DNA of 64,000 bases from Euonymus europaeus. Lineage: Eukaryota; Streptophyta; Magnoliopsida; Celastrales; Celastraceae. Positions 50,501-62,289 of the stretch are shown here, one piece after another (position 1 is the first letter of the stretch; every line of letters starts with the position of its first letter). The notes under the pieces were generated by a model. The model did not search any database. It was not told the origin of the DNA and saw only the letters and a list, made by a program, of their open reading frames with translations. The translations under genes and the position numbers were made by a program. Location: assembly GCA_963580455.1 (NCBI GenBank), contig OY756968.1, forward strand, positions 24,335,996 through 24,399,995, written 5' to 3'.

Positions 50501-51218
50501 TTTGATTTCAGAACTCGTGGCTAGTAGTTCTCCTTTCACCTAGTTAGCCGCGAAATGTGGTTTCTTTACGTAAACGGTTTTATGAATATCCGTTGACTCC
50601 GAGTTCTGAATCCGGTGAATTTTAGATTGATTTCACACTACTTTTCGAGCTCTACAATCCTGGCATTTGGGATTTTGATTTTAGAACTTGGGGCTAGTAG
50701 GTCTCGTTTCACCTAGTTAGCCGCGAAATGTGGTTTCTTTACGTAAACGGTTTTATGAATATCCGTTGACTCCGAGTTCTGAATTCGGTGATTTTTAGCT
50801 TGATTTCACACTACTTTTCCAGCTCTACAATCCTGGAGTTTCGGATTTTGATTTCAGAACTCGTGGCTAGTAGGTCTCGTTCCACCTAGTTAGCCGCGAA
50901 ATGTGGTTTCTTTACGTAAACGGTTTTATGAATATCCGTTGACTCCGAGTTCTGAATCCGGTGAATTTTAGATTGATTTCACACTACTTTTCGAGCTCTA
51001 CAATCCTGGCATTTGGGATTTTGATTTTAGAACTTGGGGCTAGTAGGTCTCGTTTCACCTAGTTAGCCGCGAAATGTGGTTTCTTTACGTAAACGGTTTT
51101 ATGAATATCAGTTGACTCCGAGTTCTGAATTCGGTGATTTTTAGCTTGATTTCACACTACTTTTCGAGCTCTACAATCCTGCCTTTTCTGATTTTTATTT
51201 CAGAACTCGTGGCGAGTA
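47586..51218 (+). repeat. Long HOR copy 3, 21 monomers
   Basis: Slots 1-16 as in the first copy. The closing five units are ggttgcg with aaatttgg and cattttgg (50354), gttctcc-headed I (50527), ttccagctc/ggagtttcgg (50700), ttcc-headed I (50873) and J with atcagttg (51046). Over slots 1-16 I count about eight or nine differences from the next copy in 2768 bp, for example aaatttgg versus gaaatgtgg in J and ggtgtttcgg versus ggcgtttcgg in the C-like slot. Confidence 0.9.
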
Positions 51219-54200
51219 GGTCTCGTTTGACCTAGTTAGCCGCGAAATGTGATTTCTTTACGTAAACGGTTTTATGAATATCCGTTGACTCCGAGTTCTG
51301 AATTCGGTGATTTTCAGCTTGATTTCACACTAGTTTTCGAGCTCTACAATCCTGGAGTTTCCGATTTTGATTTCAGAACTCCTGGCTAGAAGGTCTCGTT
51401 TCAGCTAGTTAGCCGCGAAATTTGGTTTCTTTACGTAAACGGTTTTATGAATATCCGTTGACTCCGAGTTCTGAATTCGATGATTTTTAGCTTGATTTCA
51501 CACTACTTTTCGAGTTCTCCAATCCTGGCATTTCGGATTTTGATTTCAGAACTCGTGGCTAGTAGGTCTCGTTTCACCTAGTTAGCCGCGAAATGTGGTT
51601 TCTTTACGTAAACGGTTTTATGAATATCCGTTGACTCCGAGTTCTGAATTCGGTGATTTTTAGCTTGATTTCACACTACTTTTCGAGCTCTACAATCCTG
51701 CCATTTCCGATTTTGATTTCAGAACTCGTGGCTAGTAGGTCTCGTTTTACCTAGTTAGCCGCGAAATGTGGTTTCTTTACGTAAACGGTTTTATGAACAT
51801 CCGTTGACTCCGAGTTCTGAATTCGGCGATTTTTTGCTTGATTTCACACTACTTTTCGAGCTCTACAATCCAGGGGTTTCGGATTTTGATTTCAGAACTC
51901 GTGGCTAGTAGGTCGCGTTTCACCTAGTTAGCCGCGAAATGTGGTTTCTTTACGTAAACGGTTTTATGAATATCCGTTGACTCCGAAATCTGAATTCAGC
52001 GATTTTTAGCTTGATTTCACACTACTTTTCGAGCTCTACAATCCTAGCATTTCGGATTTTGATTTCAGAACTCGTGGCTAGTAGTTCTCCTTTCACCTAG
52101 TTAGCCGCGAAATGTGGTTTCTTTACGTAAACGGTTTTATGAATATCCGTTGACTCCGACTTCTGAATTCGGTGATTTTTAGCTTGATTTCACACTACTT
52201 TTCGAGCTCTACAATCCTGGATTTTCGGATTTTGATTTCAGAACTCGTGGCTAGTAGGTCTCGTTTCACCTAGTTAGCCGCGAAATGTGATTTCTTTACG
52301 TAAACGGTTTTATGAATATCCGTTGACTCCGAGTTCTGAATTCGGTGATTTTTAGCTTGATTTCACACTAGTTTTCGAGCTCTACAATCCTGCCATTTCC
52401 GATTTTGATTTCAGAACTCGTGGCTAGTAGGTCTCGTTTCACCTAGTTAGCCGCGAAATGTGGTTTCTTTACGTAAACGGTTTTATGAATATCCGTTGAC
52501 TCCGAGTTCTGAATTCGGTGATTTTTAGCTTGATTTCACACTACTTTTCGAGCTCTACAATCCTGGCATTTTGGATTTTGATTTCAGAACTCGTGGCTAG
52601 TAGTTCTCCTTTCACCTAGTTAGCCGCGAAATGTGGTTTCTTTACGTAAACGGTTTTATGAATATCCGTTGACTCCGAGTTCTGAATCCGGTGAATTTTA
52701 GATTGATTTCACACTACTTTTCGAGCTCTACAATCCTGGAATTTGGGATTTTGATTTTAGAACTTGGGGCTAGTAGGTCTCGTTTCACCTAGTTAGCCGC
52801 GAAATGTGGTTTCTTTACGTAAACGGTTTTATGAATATCCGTTGACTCCGAGTTCTGAATTCGGTGATTTTTAGCTTGATTTCACACTACTTTTCGAGCT
52901 CTACAATCCTGCCTTTTCTGATTTTTATTTCAGAACTCGTGGCGAGTAGTTCTCGTTTGACCTAGTTAGCCGCGAAATGTTGTTTCTTTACGTAAACGGT
53001 TTTATGAATATCCGTTGACTCCGAAATTTGAATTCGGTGATTTTTAACTTGATTTCACACTACTTTTCAAGCTCTACAATCCTGGAGTTTCCGATTTTGA
53101 TTTCAGAACTCGTGGCTAGTAGGTCTCATTTCACCTAGTTAGCCGCGAAATTTGGTTTCTTTACGTAAACGGTTTTATGAATATCCGTTGACTCCGAGTT
53201 CTGAATTCGATGATTTTTAGCTTGATTTCACACTACTTTTCGAGTTCTCCAATCCTGGCATTTCGGATTTTGATTTCAGAACTCGTGGCTAGTAGTACTC
53301 GTTTCACCTAGTTAGCCGCGAAATGTGGTTTCTTTACGTAAACGGTTTTATGAATATCCGTTGACTCCGAGCTCTGAATTCGGTGATTTTTAGCTTGATT
53401 TCACACTACTTTTCGAGCTCTACAATCCTGCCATTTCCGATTTTTATTTCAGAACTCGTGGCTAGTAGGTCTCGTTTCACCTAGTTAGCCGCGAAATGTG
53501 GTTTCTTTACGTAAACGGTTTTATGAATATCCGTTGACTCCGAGTTCTGAATTCGGTGATTTTTTGCTTGATTTCACACTACTTTTCGAGCTCTACAATC
53601 CAGGCGTTTCGGATTTTGATTTCAGAACTCGTGGCTTGTAGGTCGCGTTTCACCTAGTTAGCCGCAAAATGTGGTTTCTTTACGTAAACGGTTTTATGAA
53701 TATCCGTTGACTCCGAGTTCTGAATTCAGTGATTTTTAGCTTGATTTCACACTACTTTTCGAGCTCTACAATCCTGGCATTTTGGATTTTGATTTCAGAA
53801 CTCGTGGCTAGTAGGTCTCGTTTCACCTAGTTAGCAGCGAAATGTGATTTCTTTACGTAAACGGTTTTATGAATATCCGTTGACTCCGAGTTCTGAATTC
53901 GGTGATTTTTTGCTTGATTTCACACTAGTTTTCGAGCTCTACAATCCAGGCATTTCGGATTTTGATTTCAGAACTCGTGGCTAGTAGGTTGCGTTTCACC
54001 TAGTTAGCCGCGAAATGTGGTTTCTTTACGTAAACGGTTTTATGAATATCCGTTGACTCCGAGTTCTGAATTCGGTGATTTTTAGCTTGATTTCACACTA
54101 CTTTTCGAGCTCTACAATCCTTGCTTCTCGGATTTTGATTTCAGAACTCGTGGCTAGTAGGTCTCGTTTCACCTAGTTAGCCGCGAAATGTGATTTCTTT

Positions 54201-54851
54201 ACGTAAACGGTTTTATGAATATCCGTTGACTCCGAGTTCTGAATTCGGTGATTTTTAGCTTGATTTCACACTAATTTTCGAGCTCTACAATCCTGGATTT
54301 TCGGATTTCGATTTCAGAACTCGTGGCTAGTAGGTCTCGTTCCACCTAGTTAGCCGCGAAATGTGGTTTCTTTACGTAAACGGTTTTATGAATATCCGTT
54401 GACTCCGAGTTCTGAATCCGGTGAATTTTAGCTTGATTTCACACTACTTTTCCAGCTCTACAATCCTGGAGTTTCGGATTTTGATTTCAGAACTCGTGGC
54501 TAGTAGGTCTCGTTCCACCTAGTTAGCCGCGAAATGTGGTTTCTTTACGTAAACGGTTTTATGAATATCCGTTGACTCCGAGTTCTGAATCCGGTGAATT
54601 TTAGATTGATTTCACACTACTTTTCGAGCTCTACAATCCTGGCATTTGGGATTTTGATTTTAGAACTTGGGGCTAGTAGGTCTCGTTTCACCTAGTTAGC
54701 CGCGAAATGTGGTTTCTTTACGTAAACGGTTTTATGAATATCAGTTGACTCCGAGTTCTGAATTCGGTGATTTTTAGCTTGATTTCACACTACTTTTCGA
54801 GCTCTACAATCCTGCCTTTTCTGATTTTTATTTCAGAACTCGTGGCGAGTA
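51219..54851 (+). repeat. Long HOR copy 4, 21 monomers
   Basis: Slots 1-16 match copy 3. The last five units have the same count but different content: ggttgcg with ttgcttctcgg (53987), gtgatttc with ctaattttc and ggatttcg (54160), an I-front with ttccagctc/ggagtttcgg tail (54333), I (54506) and J (54679). Equal length with different composition shows that length alone does not prove direct descent from copy 3. Confidence 0.9.
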
Positions 54852-57446
54852 GGTCTCGTTTGACCTAGTTAGCCGCGAAATGTGATTTCTTTACGTAAAC
54901 GGTTTTATGAATATCCGTTGACTCCGAGTTCTGAATTCGGTGATTTTCAGCTTGATTTCACACTAGTTTTCGAGCTCTACAATCCTGGAGTTTCCGATTT
55001 TGATTTCAGAACTCCTGGCTAGAAGGTCTCGTTTCAGCTAGTTAGCCGCGAAATTTGGTTTCTTTACGTAAACGGTTTTATGAATATCCGTTGACTCCGA
55101 GTTCTGAATTCGATGATTTTTAGCTTGATTTCACACTACTTTTCGAGTTCTCCAATCCTGGCATTTCGGATTTTGATTTCAGAACTCGTGGCTAGTAGGT
55201 CTCGTTTCACCTAGTTAGCCGCGAAATGTGGTTTCTTTACGTAAACGGTTTTATGAATATCCGTTGACTCGGAGTTCTGAATTCGGTGATTTTTAGCTTG
55301 ATTTCACACTACTTTTCGAGCTCTACAATCCTGCCATTTCCGATTTTGATTTCAGAACTCATGGCTAGTAGGTCTCGTTTTACCTAGTTAGCCGCGAAAT
55401 GTGGTTTCTTTACGTAAACGGTTTTATGAACATCCGTTGACTCCGAGTTCTGAATTCGGCGATTTTTTGCTTGATTTCACACTACTTTTCGAGCTCTACA
55501 ATCCAGGGGTTTCGGATTTTGATTTCAGAACTCGTGGCTAGTAGGTCGCGTTTCACCTAGTTAGCCGCGAAATGTGGTTTCTTTACGTAAACGGTTTTAT
55601 GAATATCCGTTGACTCCGAAATCTGAATTCAACGATTTTTAGCTTGATTTCACACTACTTTTCGAGCTCTACAATCCTGGCATTTCGGATTTTGATTTCA
55701 GAACTCGTGGCTAGTAGTTCTCCTTTCACCTAGTTAGCCGCGAAATGTGGTTTCTTTACGTAAACGGTTTTATGAATATCCGTTGACTCCGACTTCTGAA
55801 TTCGGTGATTTTTAGCTTGATTTCACACTACTTTTCGAGCTCTACAATCCTGGATTTTTGGATTTTGATTTCAGAACTCGTGGCTAGTAGGTCTCGTTTC
55901 ACCTAGTTAGCCGCGAAATGTGATTTCTTTACGTAAACGGTTTTATGAATATCCGTTGACTCCGAGTTCTGAATTCGGTGATTTTTAGCTTGATTTCACA
56001 CTAGTTTTCGAGCTCTACAATCCTGCCATTTCCGATTTTGATTTCAGAACTCGTGGCTAGTAGGTCTCGTTTCACCTAGTTAGCCGCGAAATGTGGTTTC
56101 TTTACGTAAACGGTTTTATGAATATCCGTTGACTCCGAGTTCTGAATTCGGTGATTTTTAGCTTGATTTCACACTACTTTTCGAGCTCTACAATCCTGGC
56201 ATTTTGGATTTTGATTTCAGAACTCGTGGCTAGTAGTTCTCCTTTCACCTAGTTAGCCGCGAAATGTGGTTTCTTTACGTAAACGGTTTTATGAATATCC
56301 GTTGACTCCGAGTTCTGAATCCGGTGAATTTTAGATTGATTTCACACTACTTTTCGAGCTCTACAATCCTGGCATTTGGGATTTTGATTTTAGAACTTGG
56401 GGCTAGTAGGTCTCGTTTCACCTAGTTAGCCGCGAAATGTGGTTTCTTTACGTAAACGGTTTTATGAATATCCGTTGACTCCGAGTTCTGAATTCGGTGA
56501 TTTTTAGCTTGATTTCACACTACTTTTCGAGCTCTACAATCCTGCCTTTTCTGATTTTTATTTCAGAACTCGTGGCGAGTAGGTCTCGTTTGACCTAGTT
56601 AGCCGCGAAATGTTGTTTCTTTACGTAAACGGTTTTATGAATATCCGTTGACTCCGAAATTTGAATTCGGTGATTTTTAACTTGATTTCACACTACTTTT
56701 CAAGCTCTACAATCCTGGAGTTTCCGATTTTGATTTCAGAACTCGTGGCTAGTAGGTCTCATTTCACCTAGTTAGCCGCGAAATTTGGTTTCTTTACGTA
56801 AACGGTTTTATGAATATCCGTTGACTCCGAGTTCTGAATTCGATGATTTTTAGCTTGATTTCACACTACTTTTCGAGTTCTCCAATCCTGGCATTTCGGA
56901 TTTTGATTTCAGAACTCGTGGCTAGTAGTACTCGTTTCACCTAGTTAGCCGCGAAATGTGGTTTCTTTACGTAAACGGTTTTATGAATATCCGTTGACTC
57001 CGAGCTCTGAATTCGGTGATTTTTAGCTTGATTTCACACTACTTTTCGAGCTCTACAATCCTGCCATTTCCGATTTTTATTTCAGAACTCGTGGCTAGTA
57101 GGTCTCGTTTCACCTAGTTAGCCGCGAAATGTGGTTTCTTTACGTAAACGGTTTTATGAATATCCGTTGACTCCGAGTTCTGAATTCGGTGATTTTTAGC
57201 TTGATTTCACACTAATTTTCGAGCTCTACAATCCTGGATTTTCGGATTTCGATTTCAGAACTCGTGGCTAGTAGGTCTCGTTCCACCTAGTTAGCCGCGA
57301 AATGTGGTTTCTTTACGTAAACGGTTTTATGAATATCCGTTGACTCCGAGTTCTGAATCCGGTGAATTTTAGATTGATTTCACACTACTTTTCGAGCTCT
57401 ACAATCCTGGCATTTGGGATTTTGATTTTAGAACTTGGGGCTAGTA
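54852..57446 (+). repeat. Long HOR copy 5, truncated, 15 monomers
   Basis: Slots S through L (54852-57100) follow the other copies, with small private changes (gactcggag at 55198, ctcatgg, ttcaacg). After L the C-like, D-like and mixed slots are missing: 57101 joins directly to the ctaattttc/ggatttcg tail type seen at 54160, then I (57274). This is the right end of the long-HOR domain. Confidence 0.88.
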
Positions 57447-57619
57447 GGTCTCGTTTCACCTAGTTAGCCGCGAAATGTGGTTTCTTTACGTAAACGGTTT
57501 TATGAATATCAGTTGACTCCGAGTTCTGAATTCGGTGATTTTTAGCTTGATTTCACACTACTTTTCGAGCTCTACAATCCTGGAGTTTCCGATTTTTATT
57601 TCATAACTCCTGGCTAGAA
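57447..57619 (+). repeat. Hybrid monomer at HOR domain boundary
   Basis: The front half carries atcagttg, shared by long-HOR J units and 8-monomer H units. The tail reads ggagtttccg, cataactcc and ggctagaa, the H-type ending rather than the J ending gccttttctg/ggcgagta. The switch between the two domains therefore happened inside this monomer, in register. Confidence 0.8.
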
Positions 57620-59175
57620 GGTCTCGTTTCACCTAGTTAGCCGCGAAATTTGGTTTCTTTACGTAAACGGTTTTATGAATATCCGTTGACTCCGAGTTCT
57701 GAATTCGGTGATTTTTAGCTTGATTTCACACTAGTTTTCGAGCTCTACAATCCTGGAGTTTCCGATTTTTATTTCAGAACTCCTGGCTAGAAGGTCTCGT
57801 TTCACCTAGTTAGCCGCGAAATTTGGTTTCTTTACGTAAACGGTTTTATGAATATCCGTTGACTCCGAGTTCTGAATTCGATGATTTTTAGCTTGATTTC
57901 ACACTATTTTTCGAGTTCTCCAATCCTGGCATTTCGGATTTTGATTTCAGAACTCGTGGCTAGTAGGTCTCGCTTCACCTAGTTAGCCGCGAAATGTGGT
58001 TTCTTTACGTAAACGGTTTTATGAATATCCGTTGACTCCGAGTTCTGAATTCGGTGATTTTTAGCTTGATTTCACACTACTTTTCGAGCTCTACAATCCT
58101 GCGATTTCCGATTTTGATTTCAGAACTCGTGGCTAGTAGGTCTCGTTTCACCTAGTTAGCCGCGAAATGTGGTTTCTTTACGTAAACGGTTTTATGAACA
58201 TCCGTTGACTCCGAGTTCTGAATTCGGTGATTTTTTGCTTGATTTCACACTACTTTTCGAGCTCTACAATCCAGGCGTTTCGGATTTTGATTTCAGAACT
58301 CGTGGCTAGTAGGTCGCGTTTCACCTAGTTAGCCGCGAAATGTGGTTTCTTTACGTAAACTGTTTTATGAATATCCGTTGACTCCGAGTTCTGAATTCAG
58401 TGATTTTTAGCTTGATTTCACACTACTTTTCGAGCTCTACAATCCTGGCATTTCGGATTTTGATTTCAGAACTCGTGGCTAGTAGTTCTCCTTTCACCTA
58501 GTTAGCCGCGAAATGTGGTTTCTTTACGTAAACGGTTTTATGAATATCCGTTGACTCCGAGTTCTGAATTCGGTGATTTTTGGCTTGATTTCACACTAAT
58601 TTTCGAGCTCTACAATCCTGGATTTTCGGATTTTGATTTCAGAACTCGTGGCTAGTAGGTCTCGTTTCACCTAGTTAGCCGCGAAATGTGATTTCTTTAC
58701 TAAACGGTTTTATGAATATCCGTTGACTCCGAGTTCTGAATTCGGTGATTTTTAGCTTGATTTCACACTAGTTTTCGAGCTCTACAATCCTGCCATTTCC
58801 GATTTTGATTTCAGAACTCGTGGCTAGTAGGTCTCGTTTCACCTAGTTAGCCGCGAAATGTGGTTTCTTTACGTAAACGGTTTTATGAATATCCGTTGAC
58901 TCCGAGTTCTGAATTCGGTGATTTTTAGCTTGATTTCACACTACTTTTCGAGCTCTACAATCCTGGCATTTCGGATTTTGATTTCAGAACTCGTGGCTAG
59001 TAGTTCTCCTTTCACCTAGTTAGCCGCGAAATGTGGTTTCTTTACGTAAACGGTTTTATGAATATCAGTTGACTCCGAGTTCTGAATTCGGTGATTTTTA
59101 GCTTGATTTCACACTACTTTTCGAGCTCTACAATCCTGGAGTTTCCGATTTTTATTTCAGAACTCCTGGCTAGAA
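57620..59175 (+). repeat. 8-monomer HOR, right domain: X plus A-H
   Basis: An X unit (57620; aaatttgg, ctagttttc, ggctagaa) followed by the full A-H series (57793-59175). B has gcgatttccg, as at 2596. D has the private aaactgttttatg. F (58658) is one base short at tttactaaacgg, where the usual TTTACGTAAA palindrome is lost. E has ctaattttc. Confidence 0.88.
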
Positions 59176-60213
59176 GGTCTCGTTTCACCTAGTTAGCCGC
59201 GAAATTTGGTTTCTTTACGTAAACGGTTTTATGAATATCCGTTGACTCCGAGTTCTGAATTCGATGATTTTTAGCTTGATTTCACACTACTTTTCGAGTT
59301 CTCCAATCCTGGCATTTCGGATTTTGATTTCAGAACTCGTGGCTAGTAGGTCTCGCTTCACCTAGTTAGCCGCGAAATGTGGTTTCTTTACGTAAACGGT
59401 TTTATGAATATCCGTTGACTCCGAGTTCTGAATTCGGTGATTTTTAGCTTGATTTCACACTACTTTTCGAGCTCTACAATCCTGCCATTTCCGATTTTGA
59501 TTTCAGAACTCGTGGCTAGTAGGTCTCGTTTCACCTAGTTAGCCGCGAAATGTGGTTTCTTTACGTAAACGGTTTTATGAACATCCGTTGACTCCGAGTT
59601 CTGAATTCGGTGATTTTTTGCTTGATTTCACACTACTTTTCGAGCTCTACAATCCAGGCGTTTCGGATTTTGATTTCAGAACTCGTGGCTAGTAGGTCGC
59701 GTTTCACCTAGTTAGCCGCAAAATGTGGTTTCTTTACGTAAACGGTTTTATGAATATCCGTTGACTCCGAGTTCTGAATTCAGTGATTTTTAGCTTGATT
59801 TCACACTACTTTTCGAGCTCTACAATCCTGGCATTTCGGATTTTGATTTCAGAACTCGTGGCTAGTAGTTCTCCTTTCACCTAGTTAGCCGCGAAATGTG
59901 GTTTCTTTACGTAAACGGTTTTATGAATATCCGTTGACTCCGAGTTCTGAATTCGGTGATTTTTAGCTTGATTTCACACTACTTTTCGAGCTCTACAATC
60001 CTGGAGTTTCCGATTTTTATTTCAGAACTCCTGGCTAGAAGGTCTCGTTTCACCTAGTTAGCCGCGAAATTTGGTTTCTTTACGTAAACGGTTTTATGAA
60101 TATCCGTTGACTCCGAGTTCTGAATTCGGTGATTTTTAGCTTGATTTCACACTAGTTTTCGAGCTCTACAATCCTGGAGTTTCCGATTTTTATTTCAGAA
60201 CTCCTGGCTAGAA
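59176..60213 (+). repeat. Six-monomer unit A-B-C-D-hybrid-X, right copy
   Basis: Same order as the first 1038 bp of the window, including the E-headed, H-tailed hybrid (59868) and the X unit with ctagttttc (60041). D here has gccgcaaaatg. The offset from the left copy is 59,175 bp. This supports common origin of the window's two edges. Confidence 0.85.
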
Positions 60214-61424
60214 GTTCTCGTTTCACCTAGTTAGCCGCGAAATTTGGTTTCTTTACGTAAACGGTTTTATGAATATCCGTTGACTCCGAGTTCTGAATTC
60301 GATGATTTTTAGCTTGATTTCACACTACTTTTCGAGTTCTCCAATCCTGGCATTTCGGATTTTGATTTCAGAACTCGTGGCTAGTAGGTCTCGCTTCACC
60401 TAGTTAGCCGCGAAATGTGGTTTCTTTACGTAAACGGTTTTATGAATATCCGTTGACTCCGAGTTCTGAATTCGGTGATTTTTAGCTTGATTTCACACTA
60501 CTTTTCGAGCTCTACAATCCTGCGATTTCCGATTTTGATTTCAGAACTCGTGGCTAGTAGGTCTCGTTTCACCTAGTTAGCCGCGAAATGTGGTTTCTTT
60601 ACGTAAACGGTTTTATGAACATCCGTTGACTCCGAGTTCTGAATTCGGTGATTTTTTGCTTGATTTCACACTACTTTTCGAGCTCTACAATCCAGGCGTT
60701 TCGGATTTTGATTTCAGAACTCGTGGCTAGTAGGTCGCGTTTCACCTAGTTAGCCGCGAAATGTGGTTTCTTTACGTAAACGGTTTTATGAATATCCGTT
60801 GACTCCGAGTTCTGAATTCAGTGATTTTTAGCTTGATTTCACACTACTTTTCGAGCTCTACAATCCTGGCATTTCGGATTTTGATTTCAGAACTCGTGGC
60901 TAGTAGTTCTCCTTTCACCTAGTTAGCCGCGAAATGTGGTTTCTTTACGTAAACGGTTTTATGAATATCCGTTGACTCCGAGTTCTGAATTCGGTGATTT
61001 TTAGCTTGATTTCACACTACTTTTCGAGCTCTACAATCCTGGATTTTCGGATTTTGATTTCAGAACTCGTGGCTAGTAGGTCTCGTTTCACCTAGTTAGC
61101 CGCGAAATGTGATTTCTTTACGTAAACGGTTTTATGAATATCCGTTGACTCCGAGTTCTGAATTCGGTGATTTTTAGCTTGATTTCACACTAGTTTTCGA
61201 GCTCTACAATCCTGCCATTTCCGATTTTGATTTCAGAACTCGTGGCTAGTAGGTCTCGTTTCACCTAGTTAGCCGCGAAATGTGGTTTCTTTACGTAAAC
61301 GGTTTTATGAATATCCGTTGACTCCGAGTTCTGAATTCGGTGATTTTTAGCTTGATTTCACACTACTTTTCGAGCTCTACAATCCTGGCATTTCGGATTT
61401 TGATTTCAGAACTCGTGGCTAGTA
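60214..61424 (+). repeat. 8-monomer HOR, right domain: A-G
   Basis: Seven slots A (60214; unusual head gttctcg), B (gcgatttccg), C, D, E, F and G. H and the next A are absent: the following unit at 61425 is a B, so two monomers were skipped in register. Confidence 0.87.
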
Positions 61425-62289
61425 GGTCTCGCTTCACCTAGTTAGCCGCGAAATGTGGTTTCTTTACGTAAACGGTTTTATGAATATCCGTTGACTCCGA
61501 GTTCTGAATTCGGTGATTTTTAGCTTGATTTCACACTACTTTTCGAGCTCTACAATCCTGCCATTTCCGATTTTGATTTCAGAACTCGTGGCTAGTAGGT
61601 CTCGTTTCACCTAGTTAGCCGCGAAATGTGGTTTCTTTACGTAAACGGTTTTATGAACATCCGTTGACTCCGAGTTCTGAATTCGGTGATTTTTTGCTTG
61701 ATTTCACACTACTTTTCGAGCTCTACAATCCAGGCGTTTCGGATTTTGATTTCAGAACTCGTGGCTAGTAGGTCGCGTTTCACCTAGTTAGCCGCGAAAT
61801 GTGGTTTCTTTACGTAAACGGTTTTATGAACATCCGTTGACTCCGAGTTCTGAATTCGGTGATTTTTAGCTTGATTTCACACTACTTTTCGAGCTCTACA
61901 ATCCTGGATTTTCGGATTTTGATTTCAGAACTCGTGGCTAGTAGGTCTCGTTTCACCTAGTTAGCCGCGAAATGTGATTTCTTTACGTAAACGGTTTTAT
62001 GAATATCCGTTGACTCCGAGTTCTGAATTCGGTGATTTTTAGCTTGATTTCACACTAGTTTTCGAGCTCTACAATCCTGCCATTTCCGATTTTGATTTCA
62101 GAACTCGTGGCTAGTAGGTCTCGTTTCACCTAGTTAGCCGCGAAATGTGGTTTCTTTACGTAAACGGTTTTATGAATATCCGTTGACTCCGAGTTCTGAA
62201 TTCGGTGATTTTTAGCTTGATTTCACACTACTTTTCGAGCTCTACAATCCTGGCATTTCGGATTTTGATTTCAGAACTCGTGGCTAGTA
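61425..62289 (+). repeat. 8-monomer HOR, right domain: shortened B-G
   Basis: Five units: B (61425; gcttcacc), C (61598), a composite (61771) with a D head (ggtcgcg), the C-type gaacatcc and an E tail (ggattttcgg), then F (61944) and G (62117). The composite replaces D and E, a one-monomer loss. Confidence 0.87.
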
